A stretch of 64,000 nucleotides of DNA from Desulfurispira natronophila. Lineage in GTDB: Bacteria; Chrysiogenota; Chrysiogenetes; Chrysiogenales; Chrysiogenaceae. The position numbers and the translations under genes are program-made. Shown here in pieces: positions 1 to 8,244 of the stretch (position 1 is its first letter; the number at the start of each line of letters is the position of its first letter). The stretch covers positions 1 through 64,000 of the forward strand of contig NZ_JACHID010000005.1 in NCBI RefSeq assembly GCF_014203025.1, given 5' to 3'. A model generated the notes under the pieces. The model saw only the letters and a list, made by a program, of their open reading frames with translations, ran no database searches and was not told the origin of the DNA.

Positions 1-216
1 CGCCACAGCCTCAGGGCACACGGCATCAACGATCGCTGGAGTAGCCTGCGCCAAATCATGGAGCAGCAGTGCCGTATTACCACCATCTTCAAGCGAGCCG
101 ATGGGCACAGCCTGCACGTACGCAAGGCTACCACCGCTGAAGCAGGCCAAAGACGCATATACCAGGCCCTTGGTTTGGAGATGAATCCTGGAGGAGTAAA
201 AAAGATAATCGTCTGA
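1..216 (+). CDS. Transposase, C-terminal end (IS1634/IS4-like), cut by window edge
   Basis: The reading frame is open from the first base and stops with TGA at 214-216, leaving 71 residues. The peptide has the usual tail of IS1634-type DDE transposases: an HGIN.RW segment, a stretch reading TIFKRADGHSLHVR, and a closing IYQALGL.M.P segment. The catalytic DDE residues would lie left of the window. This gene would move the insertion element whose right end follows it. Family assignment is by remembered similarity. The gene could be intact or already broken upstream. Confidence 0.7.
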   Translation, partial: RHSLRAHGINDRWSSLRQIMEQQCRITTIFKRADGHSLHVRKATTAEAGQRRIYQALGLEMNPGGVKKIIV

Positions 217-260
217 GCAAAATGCACAAAACTGAAGAAATGTAGTGCCAGAAGGAAAAT

Positions 261-283
261 CTTGAGCCTGCAACAGGCTCAAG
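261..283. repeat. Perfect hairpin, 10-bp stem with 3-nt loop
   Basis: CTTGAGCCTG at 261-270 is the exact reverse complement of CAGGCTCAAG at 274-283, with loop CAA. It lies downstream of the transposase stop. Read on the minus strand it is followed by ATTTTCC, so it could terminate transcription entering the element from hipA. On the plus strand there is no U-run. Confidence 0.6.
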
Positions 284-324
284 ATAAAAGACTTGCAAAA
301 TAGGGTGTCAAAGTTGGGCTGGGT

Positions 325-1068
325 GACTGGATTATCAAAACACCCTCCACGCGGCACCGGGACGTTCCTCTGAATGAGTACAGCGCCATGACCCTGGCAA
401 AGCACGCTGGAGTGAATATTCCCGATATTGCCCTGGTGCCCCTGGAGAAGCTGGATACCCTGCCCCAGATCAACCTGCCCGCTGAACGCTTTGCCTTTGC
501 CATTCGCCGCTTCGATCGTCATGACGGGCAGCGCATCCACATGGAGGACTTTGCCCAGGTTCTGGTGAAGTATCCCCATGAAAAGTATGGCTCTGCCAAC
601 TATGAGCAGATCGGCAAGGTGCTCTATCAGTACACGGGCGATGGGCTTGGGAATGTGCAGCAGTTTGCCCGCAGGCTGCTGGTGAATGTCCTGCTGGCCA
701 ATGGCGATGCGCACCTGAAAAACTGGAGCCTGCTGTACGCCGATACGGTCACTCCTGAACTCTCCCCTGCCTACGACATGGTGACCACCAGCGTCTACAT
801 TCCCGACGAAAGTCAGTTTGCCTTGAATCTCGGCAAGAGCAGACAGTGGTATGATACTGATTTTACCCACTTCGAAGCATGGGCCAGGAAAGCGGATATT
901 CCATGGAGAGCTATCAGACCCCATTTAGAAGATACCAAGGAGAAGGCGCGGGCACTCTGGCCCGATTCGCTCAGCAACTTACCCATGGATGCGGGGCATA
1001 AAATGGCTCTTATGAGCCACTGGCGCAGGTTGCGGCCGGATTTTCGCATTGAAGTTACTGGCTGCTGA
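325..1068 (+). pseudogene. hipA-like serine/threonine kinase, 5' truncated
   Basis: HipA-family kinases are toxins of HipBA-type modules that phosphorylate translation factors such as aminoacyl-tRNA synthetases. Here HipA similarity begins abruptly at GDWIIKTPS (from about 325). An in-frame TAG at 301-303 lies just upstream, so the first in-frame ATG (388) is internal. What remains keeps the ATP-contacting lysine strand (WIIK), the RRFDR and HMEDFAQ segments, the catalytic loop NGDAHLKN and the metal-binding YDMV. The N-terminal subdomain and P-loop serine region, well over 100 residues, are missing. The IS right end abuts the break, so insertion is the likely cause. No hipB-like antitoxin gene is visible. 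An active fragment started at 388 cannot be excluded but would lack part of the nucleotide site. Confidence 0.7.
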
Positions 1069-1422
1069 ATGGCCTGCCAGCCTACCCTGTGATTTCAGCA
1101 GGGTCGCCAATATTCCGAGAGCGAGCCCGGATGGCGAGCGCCAGAGACGCTGGACCTTGGTCGAAAGTGAGCGCCTCTGGAAGGAATGCTAGCGCGAGTG
1201 CCAGTACACTGTGAATGGTTACCAAAGTTCCTGGTGAGTCTCCATAAGAAAATTCCCACTTGCTGCATTACTTGAAAACCCAATCAAGGCAGAGTCATTA
1301 CTGCAAAAGTATATTGCCTTCATTAGAGAGCCCTCAACGGTTTTTATTGACCAGCCCCTGGCATCTTGCTACTAAATGAGCTCAGTCTAAAAAATATAAC
1401 TTTTTACATGCGCGAGGTGCCT
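1069..1422. other. Intergenic gap between the hipA remnant and hoxE
   Basis: I see no convincing gene here. There is a small inverted repeat (ACCCTG at 1084-1089, CAGGGT at 1099-1104) without a T-run, and repeated GAGCG/CGCCAGAG-like words at 1120-1180. The end of the gap contains a candidate hox promoter. Short ORFs on the minus strand are low-complexity and unrecognisable. Confidence 0.5.
1347..1375 (+). promoter_or_regulatory. Candidate sigma-70 promoter for the hox operon
   Basis: TTGACC (1347-1352), a 17-bp spacer, then TACTAA (1370-1375). The -35 is good and the -10 weak. I checked the gap for a sigma-54 element (GG-N10-GC) and found none. Confidence 0.35.
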
Positions 1423-1926
1423 ATGGCGGAAGAAGTTGATTTCCGGTTTCAGGTGCTCGATCGAGCCCTTAAAAAGAGTCAGTTCCAGCAGGACGCTCTG
1501 ATTGAAGTTCTACACACTGCCCAAGAGGCTTTTGGCCACCTGGACGAGGTCGTTCTGGATTATGTGTCTCGCCAGCTTCAGCTGCCGCCCAGCTGGGTTT
1601 ACGGTGTGGCAACTTTTTACAACTTCTTTTCCCTTGACCCGCAAGGTGAGCACGTATGTGTAGTCTGCATGGGGACCGCTTGCTATGTTAAGGGTGCCGG
1701 TGAGATTGTAGAAAAGCTGGAGCAAGAATTCGCTGTGCGTGCAGGCAAAACTGCTGAAGACGGTTCACTGAGCTTACAGACGGCCCGATGTCTGGGTAAC
1801 TGTAGTCTGGCGCCAATGTTGACGCTGGACGGGGATGTCCTGGGCCGTGAAACTCCAGAGTCAACTATTGCAGCTATACAGGCCAAACTGGAGAAGCAGC
1901 AAGAGCTGCAGGAGGAAACGCCATGA
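1423..1926 (+). CDS. hoxE: NAD-linked [NiFe] hydrogenase, diaphorase-associated subunit HoxE
   Basis: HoxE is the NuoE-like subunit of bidirectional NAD(P)-linked hydrogenases and carries one [2Fe-2S] cluster in a thioredoxin-like fold. The likely cluster ligands are C82, C87, C123 and C127 (patterns Cx4C and Cx3C), preceded by the helical N-terminal part with the family's [10 protein letters not shown] segment. The frame opens further upstream, but I chose ATG 1423 because GAGGTG lies just before it and it gives 167 residues, the usual HoxE length. The upstream ATG at 1408 has no ribosome-binding site. Its stop overlaps the hoxF start (ATGA), indicating translational coupling. It could be called nuoE on domain grounds, but the following hoxU-Y-H settle the assignment. 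Confidence 0.9.
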   Translation: MAEEVDFRFQVLDRALKKSQFQQDALIEVLHTAQEAFGHLDEVVLDYVSRQLQLPPSWVYGVATFYNFFSLDPQGEHVCVVCMGTACYVKGAGEIVEKLEQEFAVRAGKTAEDGSLSLQTARCLGNCSLAPMLTLDGDVLGRETPESTIAAIQAKLEKQQELQEETP

Positions 1927-3635
1927 ATCATGCCAGTCTTGAAATAGCTGCTGAAGATGAACTCCGGCGCCAACAGGATTTGCGCCTGCGTATATTTCTC
2001 TGTTACAGCACTCCCTGTGTGGCAGCGGGTGCTGATCGTGTTCGTAAGGTCCTTGACGAGCTGATAACCGAGCACACTCTTGCCGCTGAGCTGGAAATCG
2101 TAGCCACAGGCTGCATGGGCCCATGTAGTCGCGGGCCGTTGTTGCGTCTGCGGCACGCAAACGGTAGCGAATCGCTTTACGAGCAGGTAGAGCCGGAGCA
2201 AGCAAGAGCTCTTTTACTGGAGGCACTTGATGAACCGTCGAGTGAAGGCGGCACAGCGCAAGCATTAGCACTGGATATGCCTTTTTTTGCACGCCAGACG
2301 CGCATTGTATTATCAAACAATAGTGAAATAGACCCGGAAAATCTGGACCACGCCCTGGCGCGAGGCAGCTATGGAGCTCTTTCCAAAGTATTACAAGACA
2401 TGACTCCAGCTGATGTTTGCGCCGAGATTACCCGTAGTGGACTGCGAGGGCGCGGCGGTGGTGGCTACCCTGCCGGAGTCAAATGGGAACTGGTTCGCAA
2501 GTCCCCAGCCGAGCGCAAGTACGTAGTAGCTAATGGGGACGAAGGTGACCCGGGAGCCTATATGGACCGAACTATAATGGAGTCAGACCCACACCGCCTG
2601 CTTGAAAGTATGGCAATTGCGGGTTACGCCGTTGGGGCTGAGCAAGGCTACCTGTATGTGCGCGGCGAATATCCACTGGCTGCAGCACGGCTGGTCAAGG
2701 CTATCAAAGCTGCTGAGCGGCGCGGACTGCTGGGCAGCCGGGTCCTGGGAAGCAATTTTAACTTTCGCGTTGATCTGCGTGTAGGTGCTGGAGCTTTTGT
2801 CTGCGGTGAAGAAACAGCGCTAATGGTGTCAATCATGGGGCGTCGAGGACAACCAGTACCCCGACCGCCTTATCCGGCACAAAGCGGACTTTGGGGTATG
2901 CCAACGTTGATCAACAACGTGGAAACCTTTGCCAACGTCGCTCCGATTATTGCCAAAGGCGCAGACTGGTTTGCGAGTTTTGGTACTGAAAAAAGCAAAG
3001 GGACCAAAGTGTTTGCCCTTTGCGGCGAAGTGGTCAACTCGGGACTGATCGAGGTGCCTATGGGCATCAGCCTGCGCGATATTGTGTTTGATGTTGGCGG
3101 CGGTTTGCCGGAAGAGGGACGTTTTAAGGCCGCTCAGACCGGTGGCCCCAGCGGGGGTTGCATTCCAGCGGATCACCTGGATACGCCGGTGGATTACGAA
3201 AGTCTGCAACAGTTGGGGTCTATTATGGGCTCCGGTGGCCTGATCGTTATGAATGACCGCAGCTGCATGCCGGATGTGGCCAAGTTTTTTGTTGAGTTTT
3301 GTCGGGACGAAAGCTGTGGCAAGTGTGTTCCCTGCCGGGTGGGTACGCTGGAGATGTACCAAATTATGGAGCGTATCACCAAGGGGAGCGCCAATATGCA
3401 CGATCTGGAGTTACTTGAAGACCTCTGTGATCTGGTTCAGGAGACCAGCCTGTGTGGACTGGGCATGACGGCTCCCAATCCGGTGCACAACACTTTACAG
3501 TACTTTCGCGATGAGTATCTGGCACATATCCGCGACAAACATTGCCCCGCGGGAGTCTGCCAACTTGACCACGTGCCGGTACTGGATATGCCAGAGCACG
3601 CTAGTCATCTTATTATTGATCGGGAGGAGCTCTGA
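1923..3635 (+). CDS. hoxF: Hydrogenase diaphorase subunit HoxF (NADH- and FMN-binding)
   Basis: HoxF is the NuoF-like flavoprotein that exchanges electrons with NAD(H). It is 570 residues long. Residues 20-110 form a NuoE-like ferredoxin domain with C27, C32, C64 and C68, so this subunit may carry its own [2Fe-2S] cluster in addition to HoxE's. Next comes the NADH/FMN core with [34 protein letters not shown] and [11 protein letters not shown]. The C-terminal SLBB and [4Fe-4S] region has SCGKCVPCR (cysteines about 465, 468, 471) and a final cysteine near 510. It overlaps hoxE by 4 nt, and its TGA shares one base with the hoxU ATG. Confidence 0.95.
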   Translation: MNHASLEIAAEDELRRQQDLRLRIFLCYSTPCVAAGADRVRKVLDELITEHTLAAELEIVATGCMGPCSRGPLLRLRHANGSESLYEQVEPEQARALLLEALDEPSSEGGTAQALALDMPFFARQTRIVLSNNSEIDPENLDHALARGSYGALSKVLQDMTPADVCAEITRSGLRGRGGGGYPAGVKWELVRKSPAERKYVVANGDEGDPGAYMDRTIMESDPHRLLESMAIAGYAVGAEQGYLYVRGEYPLAAARLVKAIKAAERRGLLGSRVLGSNFNFRVDLRVGAGAFVCGEETALMVSIMGRRGQPVPRPPYPAQSGLWGMPTLINNVETFANVAPIIAKGADWFASFGTEKSKGTKVFALCGEVVNSGLIEVPMGISLRDIVFDVGGGLPEEGRFKAAQTGGPSGGCIPADHLDTPVDYESLQQLGSIMGSGGLIVMNDRSCMPDVAKFFVEFCRDESCGKCVPCRVGTLEMYQIMERITKGSANMHDLELLEDLCDLVQETSLCGLGMTAPNPVHNTLQYFRDEYLAHIRDKHCPAGVCQLDHVPVLDMPEHASHLIIDREEL

Positions 3636-4351
3636 TGCCAGTAATTACCCTCACTATTGACGAAGCACTGGTAAGTGCACGCGTTGGGCAAACAGTGCTG
3701 GAAGCCTGTCGCGATGAAGGCATTTCCATCCCCACCCTCTGCCACTTGGATGGTATTAGTGCGCGAGGCGGATGTCGTCTGTGCCTGGTGGAGGTTGCCG
3801 GCTCAAACCGACTGCTGCCTGCCTGCACTACGCTGGCAGCTGAGGGCATGCAGGTCTCCACGCGTTCTGATCGCATTGATCGTTATCGACGTATGATCTT
3901 GGAGCTGAGCTTTGCTGAACGCAATCACCAGTGTGCTGTTTGTGTGAGCAACCAGAATTGCGAGCTCCAAGCCCTGGCCGCCGAGTTGGGCATGGAGCAG
4001 GTCCGGTACGATTATCTGGATCCAGATCTTTCTATGGATCTCAGTCATGAGCGATTTGGCATAGATCACAACCGCTGCGTTTTGTGTCTCCGTTGTGTGC
4101 GTGTCTGTGACGAAGTGGAAGGCGCTCACACCTGGGATGTAAAGGCGCGTGGAATCGAAAGCCAGGTCATTACCGATCTCAACCAACCGTGGGGTGAAAG
4201 CTTGAGCTGCACCAGCTGTGGCAAGTGTGTGGATGCCTGCCCCACTGGAGCGCTTTTCACCCGCGGAGCAACGGTGGCAGAAATGCACAAGGACGCTGGT
4301 TTTCTGCGCCGGATTCTGGATGGACGAGAAAAGCGCCAGTGGCGGCGCTGA
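3635..4351 (+). CDS. hoxU: Hydrogenase diaphorase small subunit HoxU (Fe-S electron wire)
   Basis: HoxU resembles the N-terminal part of NuoG and passes electrons between HoxF and the hydrogenase module. The 238-residue product has a plant-type [2Fe-2S] domain (C36, C47, C50, C64), a His/Cys-ligated [4Fe-4S] site (H97, C99, C102, C108), and a two-cluster ferredoxin segment (C147, C150, C153, C157 and C191, C194, C197, C201). All expected ligands are present. A GGGAGGAG Shine-Dalgarno lies at the end of hoxF, and the start overlaps the hoxF stop by one base. HoxY follows after a 20-nt gap. Confidence 0.95.
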   Translation: MPVITLTIDEALVSARVGQTVLEACRDEGISIPTLCHLDGISARGGCRLCLVEVAGSNRLLPACTTLAAEGMQVSTRSDRIDRYRRMILELSFAERNHQCAVCVSNQNCELQALAAELGMEQVRYDYLDPDLSMDLSHERFGIDHNRCVLCLRCVRVCDEVEGAHTWDVKARGIESQVITDLNQPWGESLSCTSCGKCVDACPTGALFTRGATVAEMHKDAGFLRRILDGREKRQWRR

Positions 4352-4371
4352 CTATGGCAGAAGGAGCAACC

Positions 4372-4926
4372 ATGCAAGAATCATCGCCAAATAAATCCCG
4401 TCCACGTCTGGCAACAGTCTGGCTCGGGGGCTGTTCCGGGTGCCACATGAGTTTTCTGGACCTGGACGAGGCTATAATAGACTTACTCCAAGAAGTTGAC
4501 CTGGTTTACGGCCCCTTGGTGGACACAAAGGAGTACCCTGAGCAGGTGGACATTTGTCTGGTGGAGGGCGCGGTAACCAATTTGGATAACCTGAAGCTCA
4601 TACGCCAGATTCGGCGCAGCACGAGACTGGTGTTAAGTTTTGGCGACTGCGCCCTGACAGGAAATGTCACCAGTATGCGCAACCGCATACCTGTCGAGGA
4701 TCTCTTGACTGCGGTATACCACGAGGCCAGTTCGCCTATCGGTGCCGAAGCTGTTGAGGCAGTTCCTGCACTGCTTCCCCGCGTACTTCCAGTGCATCAG
4801 GTTGTGCGAGTCGATGCTGTGCTGCCTGGCTGTCCTCCCGATGTGGACCGGATTGCCGCAACCCTTTCTGCTTTGCTGGACGGTCAGACCGTCAAACTTG
4901 AACCCCGGATGCGCACCTTTGGTTAA
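4372..4926 (+). CDS. hoxY: [NiFe] hydrogenase small subunit HoxY
   Basis: HoxY holds the proximal [4Fe-4S] cluster next to the NiFe site and pairs with HoxH. Ligand candidates are C21 and C24 ([10 protein letters not shown]), C93 (SFGDC) and C154 (LPGCPPD), the normal set for this short subunit. It has no Tat signal, as expected for a cytoplasmic enzyme. I chose ATG 4372 because AAGGAG sits 5 nt upstream; ATG 4354, three bases after the hoxU stop, is a weaker alternative. The protein is 184 residues, typical for HoxY. Confidence 0.93.
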   Translation: MQESSPNKSRPRLATVWLGGCSGCHMSFLDLDEAIIDLLQEVDLVYGPLVDTKEYPEQVDICLVEGAVTNLDNLKLIRQIRRSTRLVLSFGDCALTGNVTSMRNRIPVEDLLTAVYHEASSPIGAEAVEAVPALLPRVLPVHQVVRVDAVLPGCPPDVDRIAATLSALLDGQTVKLEPRMRTFG

Positions 4927-4938
4927 ACAGGAGCAGAC

Positions 4939-6369
4939 ATGAGTCAGACTATACATATAGAACCCGTCACTCGCATTGAGGGTCATGCCAAGATCACCAT
5001 TGCTCTCGATAACGACGGTCATGTGGCGGACACTCGCTTTCAGGTTACCGAATTTCGCGGATTTGAGCGATTTTGCATTGGTCGAAACTTCTGGGAAATG
5101 CCAGGAATTACCGCTCGGATTTGCGGAATTTGCCCTGTCAGTCACTTGATGGCCTCAAGCAAGGCCGGTGACATGATCCTGGGCGTGCGCACTCCCCGCG
5201 CAGCCATAGCCCTGCGCAAGCTGATGAACTACGCCCAGCTGGTGCAGAGCCACGCACTGAGCTTTTTTTTGCTATCGGGCCCCGATCTGGTGCTGGGCAT
5301 GGATGCTAATCCGGAACAGCGCAATATGGCGGGACTAATTGCCAAACATCCAGATCTGGCCCGGGCTGGTATCCGCTTGCGGGCTTTTGGGCAGCAGGTT
5401 ATCCGCACCTTGGGTGACCGTAGTATTCACCCGGCTTGGGCCGTTCCCGGTGGGGTACGTCAATCCCTCAGCACTGAGCAGCGTGAGGATATTCGCAAAC
5501 AGCTCCCGGAGATGTTCGAAACGGTTGAGCGGGGCCTGGATCTTATCAAGGATGTGCAGGAGCGCATGGGTAGCGAGAAATCTATCTATGGCGATTTCCC
5601 CAGCCTCTACATGGGACTGGTCGGCCCAGATGGAAGTTTGGAGCATTACGACGGACACTTGCGCATCATGGATGCAGATGGTCGCATTCTAGAAGACGAT
5701 GTGGGACCACTGGACGCCATGTCTTTGATCACGGAAGGAGAAAAGCCGTGGACCTACCTGAAGTTCCCCTACTACCAGCCACTGGGTCCCGAGGCAGGCA
5801 TGTACCGGGTTGGCCCACTGGCACGTCTGAACATCTGTGATTTTGCCGGCACCCCCCGCGCTGACCGCGAACTGCGGGAGTTCCGCCATTACGGCGGACA
5901 TGGCCGTCCCGTCAGCGGGAGCTTTTACTACCACCATGCACGTCTGATTGAAATTATGCACGCCCTTGAGCGCATTGACGAGCTTTTACAGGGAGCTGAA
6001 ATAGCGCGCCAGCGCACACGTAGCCGTGCCGATGTCAACTGCAACCTGGGAATAGGTATCAGTGAGGCACCGCGCGGAACTCTCTTCCACCGCTACGAAG
6101 TCGACGACAATGGGGTTCTCGTAGACGTGAACATGATCATTGCCACTGGCCAGAATAATGCCGCTATGAATCGTTGTATTGGGCAGATTGCCACACACTA
6201 CCTGCGGGACGATCGCCTGGACGAGGGGCTGCTCAACCGTGTGGAGCACGGTATCCGTATGTACGACCCCTGCCTGAGCTGCTCTACTCATGAAGCCGGT
6301 CGCATGCCACTGCAGATAAGCCTGTATGCTGCAGATGGACGCAAACTGGACGAGATTTCTCGCGGCTAA
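4939..6369 (+). CDS. hoxH: [NiFe] hydrogenase large subunit HoxH
   Basis: HoxH contains the NiFe active site that splits or forms H2. The L1 signature [10 protein letters not shown] gives C62 and C65, and the L2 signature DPCLSCSTH gives C445 and C448, the four nickel/iron ligands. The 25 residues after H451 form the C-terminal extension that a maturation protease removes once nickel is inserted. The length of 476 is usual for the group. The stop TAA overlaps the ATG of the protease gene by one base, tying processing enzyme to substrate. No hypA-F maturation genes are in the window, so they must lie elsewhere. Confidence 0.96.
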   Translation: MSQTIHIEPVTRIEGHAKITIALDNDGHVADTRFQVTEFRGFERFCIGRNFWEMPGITARICGICPVSHLMASSKAGDMILGVRTPRAAIALRKLMNYAQLVQSHALSFFLLSGPDLVLGMDANPEQRNMAGLIAKHPDLARAGIRLRAFGQQVIRTLGDRSIHPAWAVPGGVRQSLSTEQREDIRKQLPEMFETVERGLDLIKDVQERMGSEKSIYGDFPSLYMGLVGPDGSLEHYDGHLRIMDADGRILEDDVGPLDAMSLITEGEKPWTYLKFPYYQPLGPEAGMYRVGPLARLNICDFAGTPRADRELREFRHYGGHGRPVSGSFYYHHARLIEIMHALERIDELLQGAEIARQRTRSRADVNCNLGIGISEAPRGTLFHRYEVDDNGVLVDVNMIIATGQNNAAMNRCIGQIATHYLRDDRLDEGLLNRVEHGIRMYDPCLSCSTHEAGRMPLQISLYAADGRKLDEISRG

Positions 6370-6854
6370 TGTGGTTAATTATAGGTTACGGCAACCTGCT
6401 GCGCGGAGACGACGGCCTGGGATGTCTGCTTGCCAGGCGGCTGGCCAGCTATCTGCCACCAGACCGGGCGCATGTAATAGCAACACACCAGTTGACGCCT
6501 GAGCTAGCACTGGAAATGGCTGAACCGCATATACATCGCGTACTTTTCATGGATGCGCGGCGCAATCAAAGCTCGATATTGACGTACGATGAATTGTCAG
6601 CTGATCCAGGTGTCGGCAGCCCTGGACATCAGCTGCAACCATCGGCTCTGCTTGGGATTACTGCGACGCTCTACGACCGAGCTGATTTGCGTGGCTGGCT
6701 GCTGGGGTTACGCGGGATAAATTTCGAATTGGGAGCATCTCCAGATGCTTTGGCGCAAAAGGTGCTGTTGGAAGCAGAGCGTTTTGTTGATGATATCACC
6801 GGATTTTGCTGCCAGCGATGCATGACTGGCTCACCTGATAAAGTCCATCACTAA
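6369..6854 (+). CDS. hoxW: Hydrogenase maturation protease (HoxW/HycI family)
   Basis: This endopeptidase clips the C-terminal extension of HoxH after nickel insertion. The 161-residue protein opens with the family signature GYGNLLRGDDG (residues 6-16). D14/D15, D62 (LFMDARR) and H87 (GSPGH) match the three nickel-sensing ligands known in HybD-type proteases. It overlaps hoxH by one base and is the last gene of the operon. The C-terminus (FCCQRCM...) is cysteine-rich and longer than in many relatives. Confidence 0.88.
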   Translation: MWLIIGYGNLLRGDDGLGCLLARRLASYLPPDRAHVIATHQLTPELALEMAEPHIHRVLFMDARRNQSSILTYDELSADPGVGSPGHQLQPSALLGITATLYDRADLRGWLLGLRGINFELGASPDALAQKVLLEAERFVDDITGFCCQRCMTGSPDKVHH

Positions 6855-6949
6855 TTTCTTTTGGCACTTGCTTCCATACAATAAAAAACAGTACACCTAC
6901 TAATCTATTTTAACAGGCGATTTTCAGCGTTTAGGTGTATGTTTCCTGT

Positions 6950-6974
6950 GCAGTAACCGACTGGCGGTTACTGC
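6950..6974. repeat. Perfect 10-bp inverted repeat downstream of hoxW
   Basis: GCAGTAACCG (6950-6959) and CGGTTACTGC (6965-6974) pair exactly around a 5-nt loop. It lies 95 nt after hoxW and is followed by AT-rich sequence but no T-run. It could be a weak terminator of the hox operon or an operator upstream of the aroF promoter. Confidence 0.5.
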
Positions 6975-7084
6975 AATTATACGATTATGCTCAATATCCT
7001 CCACGTGCTATGGCACCAGGCTATCAACGAATATTGTAACAACTCATTATTCGCCAGTACTTGCTTTTTTCTACCTCACGTATC

Positions 7085-7093
7085 TGCTATAGT
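7085..7093 (+). promoter_or_regulatory. Extended -10 promoter for the DAHP synthase operon
   Basis: TGCTATAGT is a TGn extended -10 with hexamer TATAGT at 7088-7093. The -35 region is T-rich (7065-7070) but poor, as is common for extended -10 promoters. The predicted start is near 7100, giving a leader of about 65 nt. Confidence 0.45.
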
Positions 7094-7122
7094 TTATGGT
7101 CTTACAAGCACAAACGGTTTAT

Positions 7123-7143
7123 CGCGGAACAGGGGGTTTCGCG
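7123..7143 (+). promoter_or_regulatory. Leader hairpin upstream of the DAHP synthase RBS
   Basis: CGCGGAAC (7123-7130) pairs with GTTTCGCG (7136-7143), including one G-U pair, around loop AGGGG. It ends 9 nt before the GGAGGT ribosome-binding site, so it may affect translation. There is no leader peptide rich in aromatic codons and no obvious alternative terminator. Confidence 0.4.
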
Positions 7144-7165
7144 TCAATCCATGGAGGTATGCATC

Positions 7166-8233
7166 ATGATTCGCACGAACAATCTTAATGTCAGTCGACT
7201 GACTCCAATTATTGCCCCGGCTGACCTTAAGCAGGTCTTTCCCCTTTCTGATGAAGGTGCGGCCTTTGTCACCCAGTCGCGTCAGCACATCAGGAATATC
7301 CTCAATGGCAAGGATAATCGCCTGATGGCTGTAGTAGGGCCTTGCTCTATACATGACCCTCAGGCGGCGCTGGACTATGCCCGCAAGCTAGCCAAGGTTG
7401 CACACGAACTGCGCGACCAAATACTCATCGTCATGCGTGTTTACTTTGAAAAGCCACGCACCACCATTGGCTGGAAGGGGCTTATCAACGATCCAGACCT
7501 TAATGGCACTCACCAAATATCCAAAGGGCTGGGAGTGGCCCGCCAACTACTCTGCGATATCACCGAGCTGGAATTGCCGGTAGCTACGGAGATGCTTGAC
7601 CCCATCACACCACAATATCTTTCCGACATGGTCTGCTGGGGAGCTATTGGCGCCCGAACGACCGAGTCTCAACCTCACCGGGAAATGGCCAGCGGACTCT
7701 CTTTCCCTGTCGGTTTTAAAAACGGCACTGATGGCAGTTTGCAAATCGCTATTGACGCTATGCGCTCAGCTCTTCACTCCCACAGCTTTTTGGGGATTAA
7801 CCACGAGGGGCGCACCTCAATTGTTCAAACTACTGGAAACCCCTGGGTACACATTGTGCTGCGGGGAGGAAACGAGCGCCCTAACTACCACCCTGAAGAT
7901 ATCAGCCAGACTGAGGAGCTTCTCAACACTGCCGGATTAAGTCGCACAGTTATGGTGGACTGTTCCCACGCCAACTCCTACAAGGATCACGAGCGCCAGG
8001 AGGAGGTGTTAGGCAGCGTAATTGAGCAAATCTGCAACGGCAACACCTCTATTAGCGGAATTATGCTTGAAAGTAACCTGGAGTCTGGCAACCAGGCCTT
8101 GGCCCCCTGCCCCTCACAGTTGAGCTACGGTGTGTCCATTACCGATAAGTGTATCGACTGGCCTACGACAGAGCGCCTTTTACGACAAGCCCACGGCGAG
8201 CTGTCTCGGGTCGGAGGCCGAAAGACCATTTGA
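7166..8233 (+). CDS. 3-deoxy-7-phosphoheptulonate synthase, class I (AroF/G/H type)
   Basis: This enzyme joins phosphoenolpyruvate and erythrose 4-phosphate in the first step of the shikimate pathway. The 355-residue product shows the class I alpha motifs VGPCSIHD, MRVYFEKPRTT.GWKG, GARTTESQ, FKNGTDG and DCSHANS.K, which supply the metal and substrate ligands. The frame is open upstream to 7061, but GGAGGT at 7153-7158 places the start at ATG 7166. The feedback class (Phe, Tyr or Trp) cannot be told from sequence by eye, so I give no symbol. The next gene begins 11 nt downstream, so the signalling genes that follow probably share its transcript. Confidence 0.93.
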   Translation: MIRTNNLNVSRLTPIIAPADLKQVFPLSDEGAAFVTQSRQHIRNILNGKDNRLMAVVGPCSIHDPQAALDYARKLAKVAHELRDQILIVMRVYFEKPRTTIGWKGLINDPDLNGTHQISKGLGVARQLLCDITELELPVATEMLDPITPQYLSDMVCWGAIGARTTESQPHREMASGLSFPVGFKNGTDGSLQIAIDAMRSALHSHSFLGINHEGRTSIVQTTGNPWVHIVLRGGNERPNYHPEDISQTEELLNTAGLSRTVMVDCSHANSYKDHERQEEVLGSVIEQICNGNTSISGIMLESNLESGNQALAPCPSQLSYGVSITDKCIDWPTTERLLRQAHGELSRVGGRKTI

Positions 8234-8244
8234 AAGTAGCTTCT

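Larger units (their letters stand above)
1..325 (+). mobile_element. Right end of an IS1634-like insertion sequence
   Basis: This covers the transposase tail (1-216) plus about 110 non-coding bases before hipA-like coding sequence resumes near 325-331. The exact right end and its terminal inverted repeat cannot be fixed because the left end is outside the window. A GTGTCAAAGTTGGGC segment at about 306-320 is the likeliest terminal region. The boundary is inferred from where HipA homology starts. Confidence 0.5.
6855..7165. other. Intergenic gap hoxW to aroF-type gene
   Basis: No gene is seen. The gap holds a perfect hairpin at 6950-6974, an extended -10 promoter at 7085-7093 and a leader hairpin at 7123-7143, each listed separately. 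The stretch 6860-6930 is AT-rich and shows nothing further. Confidence 0.6.

Noticed and set aside
1095-1283. 62-codon minus-strand ORF in the gap before hoxE
   Set aside because: No RBS, no family resemblance and biased composition; treated as non-coding.
1351-1371. Possible sigma-54 promoter (CTGGCATCTTGCT)
   Set aside because: The GG and GC are 6 bp apart instead of the needed 10, so the spacing is wrong.
1366-1422. Longer hoxE start
   Set aside because: The extra 19 residues lack an RBS, and ATG 1423 has GAGGT and gives normal length.
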